Shown here piece by piece: positions 41,600 through 49,899 of a stretch of DNA of 64,000 bases. Where the stretch lies: assembly GCF_000758705.1 (NCBI RefSeq), contig NZ_CP009287.1, forward strand, positions 3,720,001 to 3,784,000, read 5' to 3'. The first letter of the stretch is position 1. Each line of letters begins with the position of its first letter. The stretch comes from Paenibacillus graminis (GTDB lineage Bacteria > Bacillota > Bacilli > Paenibacillales > Paenibacillaceae). The position numbers were made by a program, and so were the translations under genes. A model generated the notes under the pieces. It was not told where the DNA came from. It saw only the letters and a list, made by a program, of their open reading frames with translations, and did not search any database.

Positions 41600-42307
41600 T
41601 TAGTCCATGTATTTCTCCAAGGAGGGCCGGTTCCTTATAACCAACCGTTTGTTGCCGATCAGTTCGATCAGCCCCAAGTCTTCAAAGATGGCAAATTTCC
41701 GGCTGATGGTTTCCCGGGTGACGCCTGCGTAATTAGCCAGCTCTTCACGGGACAGCGGGAGATCGATATGAATACGGCCGCCGCGCATTTTTCCATAAAT
41801 ATCGCTTAGCTCCAGAATCATGTAAGCAATACGGATTTCCGGGTCCTTGGTTGCCAGACTTTGCGCCAGATTTTCAGTATGGGCCAGTCTTTTGGTAACC
41901 GTCTTTAGCAGCTTGAAGGCGATGTCCGGATTTTCCAGCATGATCTGCTCCATATCCGCTCTGGTCAGCATACAGATGCTGGTGTCTTTCAATGCATAAG
42001 CACTAAAGTTGCTGAGTTCATCGCTGTTAAAGATGCTCAGTTCACCAAAAAAATCACCTGCGGTTAAAATGTGCAGGATTTGCTCCTTCCCCTGCGGCGT
42101 CATTTTGGACAATTTAACTTGCCCCTGCTGAATAATGAACAAGGTATCGGTCGGCTGCTCTTCCAGAATCAGCGGCTGTCCCTTGGCGTATTTCCGGTGG
42201 ATAATCATGGTGCTGATCCGGGAGAGGTCCGCACCGGACAACGAAGCAAAGATCGGCACCTTACGGGTACACGGCTCTGCGGCATTTTGACAGGAATGTT
42301 CCGGCAT
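41600..42307 (-). CDS. Crp/Fnr family regulator with three cysteines
   Basis: 235-residue regulator: N-terminal cyclic-nucleotide-like beta-roll (about 20-130), dimer helix, and a C-terminal winged helix with SREELANYAGVTRETISRKF, whose E-x-x-S-R matches Fnr-type recognition helices. Cys6 and Cys13 precede VPIFASL, and Cys112 lies in the beta-roll (SICMLTR), close to where E. coli FNR has its fourth ligand Cys. Such a set could hold an oxygen-sensitive Fe-S cluster with a non-Cys ligand, or form a redox disulfide as in FLP proteins. AAGGAG precedes the ATG. It ends the flavodiiron operon, 25 bases after rubredoxin. Two TGTGA-type boxes in the window are candidate targets. Confidence 0.88.
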   Translation of the reverse strand: MPEHSCQNAAEPCTRKVPIFASLSGADLSRISTMIIHRKYAKGQPLILEEQPTDTLFIIQQGQVKLSKMTPQGKEQILHILTAGDFFGELSIFNSDELSNFSAYALKDTSICMLTRADMEQIMLENPDIAFKLLKTVTKRLAHTENLAQSLATKDPEIRIAYMILELSDIYGKMRGGRIHIDLPLSREELANYAGVTRETISRKFAIFEDLGLIELIGNKRLVIRNRPSLEKYMD

Positions 42308-42332
42308 CTCGGGTCTCTCCTTCTCTTATCCT

Positions 42333-42494
42333 CTATGAAATGGGTGAAAAATGGCTGGTGTCTTCTCCGCAGACCGGGCAGACCCAATCCTCCGGCAAAT
42401 CTTCAAAAGCAGTGCCCGGTGCCACATCCTCATCGGGGTCGCCAACCGCAGGATCATAAATATAACCGCAGGGTTCACATACATATTTGTTCAT
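42333..42494 (-). CDS. rubredoxin
   Basis: 53-residue one-iron electron carrier. Start at 42494 ([15 protein letters not shown]), behind AGGAGATG; two further ATGs upstream are worse placed. Iron ligands CEPC near the start and CPVC near the end, with the conserved [21 protein letters not shown] between. It should shuttle electrons from the reductase encoded just upstream to the flavodiiron protein. Gaps to neighbours are 23 and 25 bases. Confidence 0.96.
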   Translation of the reverse strand: MNKYVCEPCGYIYDPAVGDPDEDVAPGTAFEDLPEDWVCPVCGEDTSHFSPIS

Positions 42495-42517
42495 CAGGTT
42501 CATCTCCTGTTTCAAAG

Positions 42518-43741
42518 TTAGTTTTGTAATCTCGTTTGAACTTCTGTCATAATTTCTGAGAGGCTGCGGGAAAGATCAATGCCTTCCAGGCTGCAGCCCG
42601 TCTCAATGGCAGATTTATAGACCAGTGAAGCCGCTGCGCCTTCCCAAGAAATAGCTCCGGTTATTGTGTGATCTTTCACAAATATCTGTGTGTAAATGCC
42701 GTTCTCCTGCGCGGACACACTCAGGTCACACTGTGATTCATCGGTCATTCCAATGGAAAATAGCGATATTCCAAACGCATTGAAAAAGGTAACCGGAACG
42801 GCTTTGCGGTAAGCGGCAGGCTCACTCGCTGCCATATTGTTGCCGGCGATGCGCCCCTGCTCCATAGCCCCTCCCCACAAGCCTTCAACTTGTCCGTTCA
42901 TTTCCGCGATATCCCCGGCAGCATATACATGGGGAGCGCTGGTCTCCATATTGGGGTTAACAATAATACCTGAACGGGTATCAACCGGCGTATCCTTAAC
43001 AAGCGTTGTGTCCGGTACGATACCAATCGAATACACGACATGATCACAGGCAATTGCAGATTCATCGTCAAGAGCAACTCCAGTAACGGACTCCTCTCCT
43101 GTGATCGAAGTTACGCCGGTATGAAGAATCACCTTCACCCCCGATTGTTCCAGAGTTTGCTTAAGCATCTGTGAAGAGGTCTCATCCAGCTGTCTGATCA
43201 TTAACCGCGGGGCCGCTTCGACAACAGTCACTTCGTATCCGGCATCGTGCATGGCCCATGCAGTTTCCAAACCCTGCACGCCACCGCCGATAATAACGAT
43301 ACGATTACCGCTATGGAGACTGGCTTTCAGCCTATCGGCATCTTGTAAGTCCCGGATGGTATGGACGTTCTTCAGCCCTGCACCTTTCACAGGAAGTGCG
43401 CGGTTTCTCGCTCCCATGCAGAGCAGAAGCTTGTGATAAGTGAACACACGCCCATCTGCGGTTTCCACCTGCTGACAGTCCGTATGGATACGAGTGACCC
43501 GGGTTGAAGTTTGGACGGTGATACGGTTGTCCTTGTACCACTTTTCCTTTTTGATCAAGACCTTCTCACTGTGCAAATCGGTGAACAACCCCTTGGTCAG
43601 CTTAATCCGGTTATACGGAAGATGCGCCTCCTCCCCAAGGATGGAGATCTCCGTATCCGTATCCGGCTCCCGATCACGAATCGCCTTCGCGGCATGAACG
43701 GCGGCCACCCCGCTGCCTACAATCACATAATGTTTGGACAT
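42518..43741 (-). CDS. NAD(P)H:rubredoxin reductase-like flavoprotein
   Basis: 407-residue FAD/NAD(P)-dependent oxidoreductase. FAD-binding motif [22 protein letters not shown]-binding motif [17 protein letters not shown], and the second FAD motif [12 protein letters not shown] are all present. The phrase [12 protein letters not shown] matches the rubredoxin reductase/NirB N-terminal group. No disulfide active-site pair. It lies between the flavodiiron and rubredoxin genes, so it most likely reduces that rubredoxin with NADH, as NorW does. A C-terminal extension (about 310-407) resembles that of NirB-like proteins. Confidence 0.92.
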   Translation of the reverse strand: MSKHYVIVGSGVAAVHAAKAIRDREPDTDTEISILGEEAHLPYNRIKLTKGLFTDLHSEKVLIKKEKWYKDNRITVQTSTRVTRIHTDCQQVETADGRVFTYHKLLLCMGARNRALPVKGAGLKNVHTIRDLQDADRLKASLHSGNRIVIIGGGVQGLETAWAMHDAGYEVTVVEAAPRLMIRQLDETSSQMLKQTLEQSGVKVILHTGVTSITGEESVTGVALDDESAIACDHVVYSIGIVPDTTLVKDTPVDTRSGIIVNPNMETSAPHVYAAGDIAEMNGQVEGLWGGAMEQGRIAGNNMAASEPAAYRKAVPVTFFNAFGISLFSIGMTDESQCDLSVSAQENGIYTQIFVKDHTITGAISWEGAAASLVYKSAIETGCSLEGIDLSRSLSEIMTEVQTRLQN

Positions 43742-43756
43742 GAACGTTCGCCCCCC

Positions 43757-44992
43757 TTAGTTAGCGCTGAGCAGCAGATCCGAAACATATTCCGCAGCAT
43801 TTTTGATTTTTTGCACCTTATCGGCGTCCTTGGGCGAGAAACGTACCCGGATCGGAAATTCCACATGGATCATCCCTGTTGACTTGATCACTTCCGATGT
43901 GCTCTGTACGGTCATGTTGGTCGCGTTCAGGTAATCCTGGATGACCTCTATGGCTTCCCCGCTCCATCCGTAGGAACCAAAAGCAGCTGCTAGTTTGCCT
44001 TCAAGATTCATATTTTTCATTTCCTGCAGAATAGGCTCCAGATTCCCTATCATATCCGCATATCTGGTGGAGCTTCCGACAAATACGGCGTCGGCTGAGG
44101 CAATGCTGCTCAGAATTTCCGCTGCACTGTTCTTGTCAGCATCCCAAACTTCGGTTTCGATATGATTTTCCTTCAGGCAATCCTGCAGGATATTCGCCAT
44201 TTTTTTGGTATTATTCTTGAGCGTGGTATAGACGATCGCCGCTTTTTTGCCTTCAGTTGTTTCACGGCTGAGCACATCGTAGAGATCAATATATTTGCGG
44301 ATATTTTCCCGGATTAAGAACCCGTGGGAAGGTGCGATCATCTCAATATCCAAGTCTTGGACGGCTTCAATCAGCGTTCTGACATATCTGCGGTGAGGGT
44401 GGATGATCGCACTGTAATAGCCTTTGAAATCCTCCGTAATATCGAAGCCGGCTTCATCGCTGAACAGCTTCTTTACCGCAACATGGGTGCTGAAGATATC
44501 GCAAGGGAAGAGGATTTTATCTTCTACACAATAGGTGATCATCGTTTCAGCAGTATGAAGATACGGTGTCTCTTTGAACAGCAGGGTTTTACCGCCGATA
44601 TCCAGCGTATCCCCATCATTCATAATGAGAAAATTCCGGCTGTGGAGCTTGTACATTTCCTGCAGTTCCGGTACAGCAATTGCGGTGCAGACAATGGTGG
44701 CGTTCAGAGCCCGGGAGGCCAGTGCGGCCAATCCCCCGGAATGGTCAGGCTCTGTATGGTTGATGACGATATATTCAATATCCATGGGATCAATGAACTG
44801 GCTGAGCCGCTCTGCATACTCACGTCCAAATTCCATATCCACGGTATCAATCACAGTCGGTTTGCCGGTTTTTAGCAGGTAGGAGTTATAGGTTGTTCCT
44901 TTCGCCAGAATCAGACGATGGAACGGAACTTCACGGTTGTCAATTTTACCGACCCAATACGTATCTTGTGCAATCTTATATTCTGTGTTCAT
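43757..44992 (-). CDS. flavodiiron protein (A-type flavoprotein; NO/O2 reductase)
   Basis: 411-residue cytoplasmic enzyme that reduces NO to N2O and/or O2 to water. Start at 44992 (MNTEYKIAQDTYWVG) behind AGGAGG. The beta-lactamase-like di-iron domain (1-250) has NHTEPDHSGG (H-x-E-x-D-H), PCDIFSTH and IAPSHGFLI ligands; the flavodoxin domain (about 255-400) has VYTTLKNNTKKMA for FMN and FGSYGWSGEAI. No rubredoxin domain is fused, unlike E. coli NorV; rubredoxin and reductase are separate genes in the operon. Operon order is flavodiiron, reductase, rubredoxin, Crp/Fnr. It covers anaerobic NO removal, when Hmp lacks oxygen. Confidence 0.94.
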   Translation of the reverse strand: MNTEYKIAQDTYWVGKIDNREVPFHRLILAKGTTYNSYLLKTGKPTVIDTVDMEFGREYAERLSQFIDPMDIEYIVINHTEPDHSGGLAALASRALNATIVCTAIAVPELQEMYKLHSRNFLIMNDGDTLDIGGKTLLFKETPYLHTAETMITYCVEDKILFPCDIFSTHVAVKKLFSDEAGFDITEDFKGYYSAIIHPHRRYVRTLIEAVQDLDIEMIAPSHGFLIRENIRKYIDLYDVLSRETTEGKKAAIVYTTLKNNTKKMANILQDCLKENHIETEVWDADKNSAAEILSSIASADAVFVGSSTRYADMIGNLEPILQEMKNMNLEGKLAAAFGSYGWSGEAIEVIQDYLNATNMTVQSTSEVIKSTGMIHVEFPIRVRFSPKDADKVQKIKNAAEYVSDLLLSAN

Positions 44993-45071
44993 AAGCTCAG
45001 CCTCCTGAATGATAATGTTTATCAACAACCTCATTCTATAATGGGGGCTAAGCGAAAAGGAGGATTACAAT

Positions 45072-45143
45072 CACATTTTGAAAATTTCAAAGCACATTTC
45101 GAAAAGTTTCAAAGTCTGCTATATATTTATACTTTGAATATAC
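45072..45143. promoter_or_regulatory. tandem direct repeat and NsrR-like box before flavodiiron operon
   Basis: CACATTTTGAAAATTTCAAA (45072-45091) is repeated as CACATTTCGAAAAGTTTCAA beginning at 45093, a 21-base period typical of two sites on one DNA face. Farther out, TTATACTTTGAATATAC (45127-45143) matches 13 of 17 positions of the NsrR motif. Both lie 80-150 bases before the flavodiiron ATG. The rest of 45144-45282 shows nothing I can name. Confidence 0.4.
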
Positions 45144-45282
45144 ACCGTTGCAGCCAAAGGATTATGCGTTGGATCTCTTTTGAGAGATGACTATATAAAC
45201 TGAACTCGAGATTTTTCGTTTTTGGGATGGGCCGTGACTCCAGAGAATGTTTGGACTTCCGGCCGCTGTATACTTAATGGCA

Positions 45283-46236
45283 TTACCTTTCATACCTCTT
45301 GAACATCCTTTCCGCCTCTTCACGAATCCGGCGGCGGAAAAACTCCGGTTCCAGCACTTCGGCATCCCCTCCCCATCCCAGGACATAGGGCAGTAGTTCC
45401 TCCGGCTGCCGGATGCGAAAAGTAACCAGAAGACTGTCCTCCCGCTCTTCGGTAGTCTCCAAATAGTAATTAACGGTCTCGAGAATTTTGTCGGCAATAT
45501 TCAGATTCATCCGAACCACAACGCGTAAGTTACGGTCGTCAGGCGGGCGGTAACGGCTCAGGTTAAATCCGGCCGGAACCGAGAAGCCCTCTTCCAGCAC
45601 CGCAAGCTCTGTCATCCGCGACAACCGGAAATGGCGGATATCCTGCCGGAGACCGCAGCGCGCGACCAGCGTCCAGTTCCCCTGCACGAGCGCCAGGCCA
45701 TAGGGGTCAACCTCACGGCTGCTCTTGCGGCTGCCGTCCGATTCCGGCATTTTTTTCAGATAGCCGAAGCTTAACTTGCGCCGCTCCAGGATCGCGCGCC
45801 GGATTTGTCCGAGATAGTCCTTTTCCTTCTGATGGGTTACCGGTTCACTTGCATGAATAAGCCGCATCGTTTCCCGTACGCGCGCCGACTCGGCGCGCAC
45901 CGGCTCCGGCAGAATCGCTTCGATTTTGCGCCTGGCAGACTTTGACACGCTGTTGTAGGCAGCATCCAGCCTCTGTTCAATGAAATCCGTCCCCATCAGC
46001 AGGGCTACAGCCTCTTCAGCTGTGAAGCCTACCGGGGGCAGGAAATACCCTTCCATCAACGAATAGCCCTGCCCGGGAGCGCCAATAATCGGAACTCCCG
46101 CTTCGCTCAGGGCTTGGATATCACGGTAGATCGTCCGCACGCTTGTCTCAAATTGAGCGGCCAAATCTTCCGCTCTATGCACCTTGCTCCGCTGAAGCTC
46201 AAGCGTAATAGCAAGCTGCCGTTCGGTTTTGTTCAT
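45283..46236 (-). CDS. WYL-domain transcriptional regulator (YafY-like)
   Basis: 317-residue regulator. N-terminal DeoR-like helix-turn-helix: RQLAITLELQRSKVHRAEDL, then TSVRTIYRDIQALSEAGVPI and the wing GQGYSLMEGYFLPP. The middle and C-terminal parts form a WYL domain (from about 140; YGLALVQGNWTLVARCGLR in place of the eponymous WYL) and a WCX-type end (VLGWGGDAEVLEPEFFRRR). WYL domains bind nucleic acid or small ligands. Target genes are unknown; it lies 280 bases before the flavodiiron operon, on the same strand. Confidence 0.88.
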   Translation of the reverse strand: MNKTERQLAITLELQRSKVHRAEDLAAQFETSVRTIYRDIQALSEAGVPIIGAPGQGYSLMEGYFLPPVGFTAEEAVALLMGTDFIEQRLDAAYNSVSKSARRKIEAILPEPVRAESARVRETMRLIHASEPVTHQKEKDYLGQIRRAILERRKLSFGYLKKMPESDGSRKSSREVDPYGLALVQGNWTLVARCGLRQDIRHFRLSRMTELAVLEEGFSVPAGFNLSRYRPPDDRNLRVVVRMNLNIADKILETVNYYLETTEEREDSLLVTFRIRQPEELLPYVLGWGGDAEVLEPEFFRRRIREEAERMFKRYER

Positions 46237-46370
46237 CTTCTTTTCCCCCGCTGCTGTATAAGTCTGTTACATCTTATAATAATCGCGGCTGATGAACAAA
46301 TCCATGCGGCTGAGACGCGGAGAATGCCGCCGCCTATCCTCTGGGTATGGGACATTAACCTCCAAAGAAA

Positions 46371-46408
46371 ACAGCCTGTCCAGGAAGAATCCGTCTTGGA
46401 CAGGCTGT
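46371..46408 (-). terminator. rho-independent terminator of GH85 gene
   Basis: ACAGCCTGTCC (46371-46381) pairs perfectly with GGACAGGCTGT (46398-46408). On the minus strand it is followed by TTTTCTTTGG. It lies 130 bases beyond the GH85 stop. Confidence 0.75.
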
Positions 46409-46534
46409 ATTGCTAAAAGGGTAAAATTAACGGGATTTGTTCAGGCAAATGGTGCTGCTTCGGTGCTGGAAGAGCTGAGGGATAATGTGCTTTATGCTTT
46501 ACGTGGCGGGCAACATGCCTTAGGCCCAGGCGGC

Positions 46535-49330
46535 CTAATGGCTTCCCTTCAAGTACACCGGTTCAGAGCGGTTGCCCGCATAGTCCTCCATCACCACATA
46601 CACAACATTAGCCGTTGAGCGGAAGCTTAGAGAAGCTTTGGTTGTCCGTCCACGGACAATCATCGGCTTATTGCCGGAGCTGTAGGTGGTTGGAAAAGAT
46701 TTCGCCACCCCATCCTCATAAACATACAGATACCGCCAGTCTCTCGTATTCGGCATCGGCAAATTCAGCACATCCTGATTCCAGGACCAGGCTTCCGCAT
46801 ACGGCCCGGCAATGGTATCCATAAAACGCCCGCTTACCGAAACCGGATCTGCATTGCCTGCCGTGACAGTAACGATATAATCATCCCCGTTCACCGGCAT
46901 CCCTGTGAATACCGCTGAAGTGGAACCTGCTGGAACAACAGTGTGCTGCTGCACCGGCTCCGCAGTAGTAATCCAGTTCACGGATTTCACGCGGACGGTA
47001 ATCTCTCCTGCTGCGTTGCCGGAATTCGACCAGCTTACAGCAAACTTCCCGTCTGCCTGGGAGTTTACCTTCAGATTGGAGACAGCCGCATTCAGGTTAA
47101 AAGCCAGGGTGGCGGCTTCCCCTTCCCGCCCATCCGCACCGACGGCCACAACTTTAAGCGTCCCGGATTTAGCCGGAAGGCGCTTGAGGTAGAATACTTC
47201 ATCATATTTGCCGCCCATATAGACATCATTTACATAGACATTGTATTGCTTAACCTTGCTGTAGTCAGGGTCCAGCTTCCAATGAACGACCATTTCATTC
47301 GTATCTGTAAACGCATTGGCAATCGTAAGGCCAGCCGGAGCCGCAGGTTTCACGGCAGTACCATCTGTTATCCGGATCTGTCCGATGTTGATCTGATAAT
47401 TGTTCACAACCCCTTGGCCGGGATGAAAGACGAGTCCGAACGCGGCGACCGTCCGGCCTGCATACGCGCTCAGATCCAGCTCCTTCGTTACCCAGCCGCT
47501 GGTTTTGCGGCCGCTGTCCGGAACAGGCACTTTGACTACGGTATTCGGATCATCTGCCAAAATGATGCCCACCGACATTGATGATGAATTTGCACCCGAT
47601 GGCTTGTTGTAGCTAATGGACAGCTTGGAGCTTGTCTTCAGGCTGAGCGCTGTTTTGTATAAACGCAGGAAATTCTCTGCATTCAGATTACCGTTCACCA
47701 CCAGCGAGCTGCCGCCGTTAAACCCGCCGATTTGCTTATACTTATAACGTTCCGTGCCAGACAGATTGTATTCGGGCCCATAGTCAAAATCCACAGTAAG
47801 CCTGTTGCCTGTGGTCTCCTGCCACCATTGCCAAGTGACGGGAATGTCCTGCAAGCTCATGTTGGACCATTCCTCATTGCTGGAGACCGCACCGTTCACA
47901 TAATACGACAACCCGTGCCCGGTATTGAAGCTGGTATAGAAGTTATTGTCCTTAATGACCGAACGTTCTGCAATCACAGAAGAAATCCCCGGCCAATAAC
48001 GGTTGTCGGCATAGACATCCGAGACGGTGTTGGCGGCTGGCTTGGCGGTATTCTTGGGATTCACATTGGGTCCCGACCACCACAGCTGCTCACGCAAATG
48101 CGTCATCCACTGGTAATCATTCTCCGATCTGTGGGAGACGGGATAGGATAACCCCATATCCTCATCCAGACCGGCGTGTACAAAATCGGCACCAAGCGTA
48201 GCCAGACTGAGTCTCGGCAGACCGCCCGCATCCAGCTTGGCCGCAAGTGCTGAACCATTAACGGACTTGAAACGGTCCCGGCCCGCCTCCAGGCCTGCAT
48301 ACCCTACATCATATAAGCTGTAGCTGGTGCCCAGGCTGCTATTCAGATTGGTCAAATAATTGCGGGCACCCGTAATCTGGGTGTTTCCGGCCCCATAATC
48401 GAAGAAAAAGGAATTGGACACCGGCTCCTTTGTGCTTTTGTCGACCAGCATAGAGCTGTTGGACTCATTTAACGTCCGCGCGAACGTGTTCGCACCGGTC
48501 TGGGTATTCAGCGAATCGTACCATTGGACATACAGCCCGCCTTTTTGTAGCGCTTTCATAAATGCGATGTAATCCGGAATATCCGCTGCTGCAACATTGG
48601 GGCTCATTTCCTCCTGATTGACAAAATAGCCGTCAAAACCAAAATACTGTGCCATTTCAATCAGCTTCCCGGCTACCGGGAAATTTCCGTGCGCATCCCG
48701 GACGATCATCTGCTTGTAGGTCTGCTGGCCGCGGTCATTATTGGAGAAGAAAATGCCGGCCAAGGACATTACGCCATTTTTATGCGCTGCATCGGTATAG
48801 GTTGGATTGGGAATATTCAGCATCCCGAATTCGAACCATTTCTGCTGCCAGTCCTTCTGGGCCAGCTCATCATAATATTCCGGAGGGGTATACGCGGTTG
48901 CCGTGCCATGCCAGTAAGAGTAATAATCGATATATTGCCAAAAGTTAAAGTGGTACTGCGCAAACTTGTTCGTATACGGGGCATTCTCAATAAAGGCGTT
49001 GCCGTAGTCGCCCGCCACGTTCATCATCCGGGTCTGCGGGCTAAGCGCCGGGTTCGCCTGAGTCGCAGCAAAAGGGGCGATCCGCTGCTGCAGCGGCACG
49101 CGTGATCTAAGCAGTTCAGCATCCGGATCGGTCTGTGGACTCCAGTTGGCAATATGGCTGCTGGTATAACCATGAACATTGGGCTGGTTAGCACCAGGAG
49201 CACTGTCTCCTTGAAAAGGCCATGTGTCGCCGGCATACGCCGTTAAGGGGAGACCTGAAACTAACAAAGCAGCAGCCAACAATGCAGATGTCAGCTTAGG
49301 AAGTGATTTGCTACCGGTGGGAATGTTCAT
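46535..49330 (-). CDS. secreted endo-beta-N-acetylglucosaminidase (GH85)
   Basis: 931-residue exported glycosidase. Start at 49330 behind GAGGAGG gives a clear signal peptide (KLTSALLAAALLVSGLPLTAYA, cut before GDTWPF). The catalytic GH85 domain spans about 50-420; its diagnostic motif GFDGYFVNQEE provides the Asn and Glu used in substrate-assisted cleavage between the two GlcNAc residues of N-glycan cores. Then a jelly-roll carbohydrate-binding-like region (about 500-640), a fibronectin III-type domain (about 650-730) and further Ig-like sheets to the end. Likely releases N-glycans from plant, fungal or animal glycoproteins, or acts on related glycans in soil. Monocistronic, with its own terminator. 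Confidence 0.9.
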   Translation of the reverse strand: MNIPTGSKSLPKLTSALLAAALLVSGLPLTAYAGDTWPFQGDSAPGANQPNVHGYTSSHIANWSPQTDPDAELLRSRVPLQQRIAPFAATQANPALSPQTRMMNVAGDYGNAFIENAPYTNKFAQYHFNFWQYIDYYSYWHGTATAYTPPEYYDELAQKDWQQKWFEFGMLNIPNPTYTDAAHKNGVMSLAGIFFSNNDRGQQTYKQMIVRDAHGNFPVAGKLIEMAQYFGFDGYFVNQEEMSPNVAAADIPDYIAFMKALQKGGLYVQWYDSLNTQTGANTFARTLNESNSSMLVDKSTKEPVSNSFFFDYGAGNTQITGARNYLTNLNSSLGTSYSLYDVGYAGLEAGRDRFKSVNGSALAAKLDAGGLPRLSLATLGADFVHAGLDEDMGLSYPVSHRSENDYQWMTHLREQLWWSGPNVNPKNTAKPAANTVSDVYADNRYWPGISSVIAERSVIKDNNFYTSFNTGHGLSYYVNGAVSSNEEWSNMSLQDIPVTWQWWQETTGNRLTVDFDYGPEYNLSGTERYKYKQIGGFNGGSSLVVNGNLNAENFLRLYKTALSLKTSSKLSISYNKPSGANSSSMSVGIILADDPNTVVKVPVPDSGRKTSGWVTKELDLSAYAGRTVAAFGLVFHPGQGVVNNYQINIGQIRITDGTAVKPAAPAGLTIANAFTDTNEMVVHWKLDPDYSKVKQYNVYVNDVYMGGKYDEVFYLKRLPAKSGTLKVVAVGADGREGEAATLAFNLNAAVSNLKVNSQADGKFAVSWSNSGNAAGEITVRVKSVNWITTAEPVQQHTVVPAGSTSAVFTGMPVNGDDYIVTVTAGNADPVSVSGRFMDTIAGPYAEAWSWNQDVLNLPMPNTRDWRYLYVYEDGVAKSFPTTYSSGNKPMIVRGRTTKASLSFRSTANVVYVVMEDYAGNRSEPVYLKGSH

Positions 49331-49479
49331 CCTTCCATCCTCCTCGTCAATTGTGGTTTCATCCTGCAAGTGTTGCCATCCCTCACCCCTTCTTTACTTA
49401 TTTGCTTTCCCACCCAATCTATCCCGGATCTTCGCTTACAAATAGTGGAGAAATTAAAGAAATGCTGGACTAATTAAAG

Positions 49480-49848
49480 TTAGCTGGGATTTTGAATTGA
49501 TTCACGGATGCTTTTGGGAAGCTTTTTCACGACTAAATCATAGGAATGGTCGATCATGTAAAAAATATCCTGCTCCGGCACGGAACCGTCGAGAGTGACT
49601 GAGTTCCAGTGTTTCTTGTTCATATGGTACCCTGGCCGCACATTGTCATATTGCTCCCGCAAATTTGCGGCGATTACAGGATCGCATTTTAGATTGATAA
49701 TCATTTGGTTCGCTATATTCTCAAAAATAAGTGCAAACATTTTACCTTCGACCTTAATCACCAGCGAATCCAGCCCAAAGGGATGCGTGGGGACCGCACC
49801 CTTCTTCTTCAAACCATATTCTATTATGTTTTCTTTCATTTTTTTCAT
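49480..49848 (-). CDS. YjbR/MmcQ-like protein
   Basis: 122-residue protein of the YjbR (MmcQ) family, a CyaY-like fold with DNA-binding potential and no agreed function. Typical features: MKENIIEYGLKKKGAVPT..., MFALIF, INLKCDP, VRPGYHMNKKHWNSVTLDG and the end DLVVKKLPK. AGAAAGGA lies upstream. No operon partner; 150 bases from the GH85 gene. Confidence 0.85.
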   Translation of the reverse strand: MKKMKENIIEYGLKKKGAVPTHPFGLDSLVIKVEGKMFALIFENIANQMIINLKCDPVIAANLREQYDNVRPGYHMNKKHWNSVTLDGSVPEQDIFYMIDHSYDLVVKKLPKSIRESIQNPS

Positions 49849-49899
49849 AGCAGCAACTTTCCTTTCTGTATAAGTTGAACTTTAGACGGTGTATTCGTT

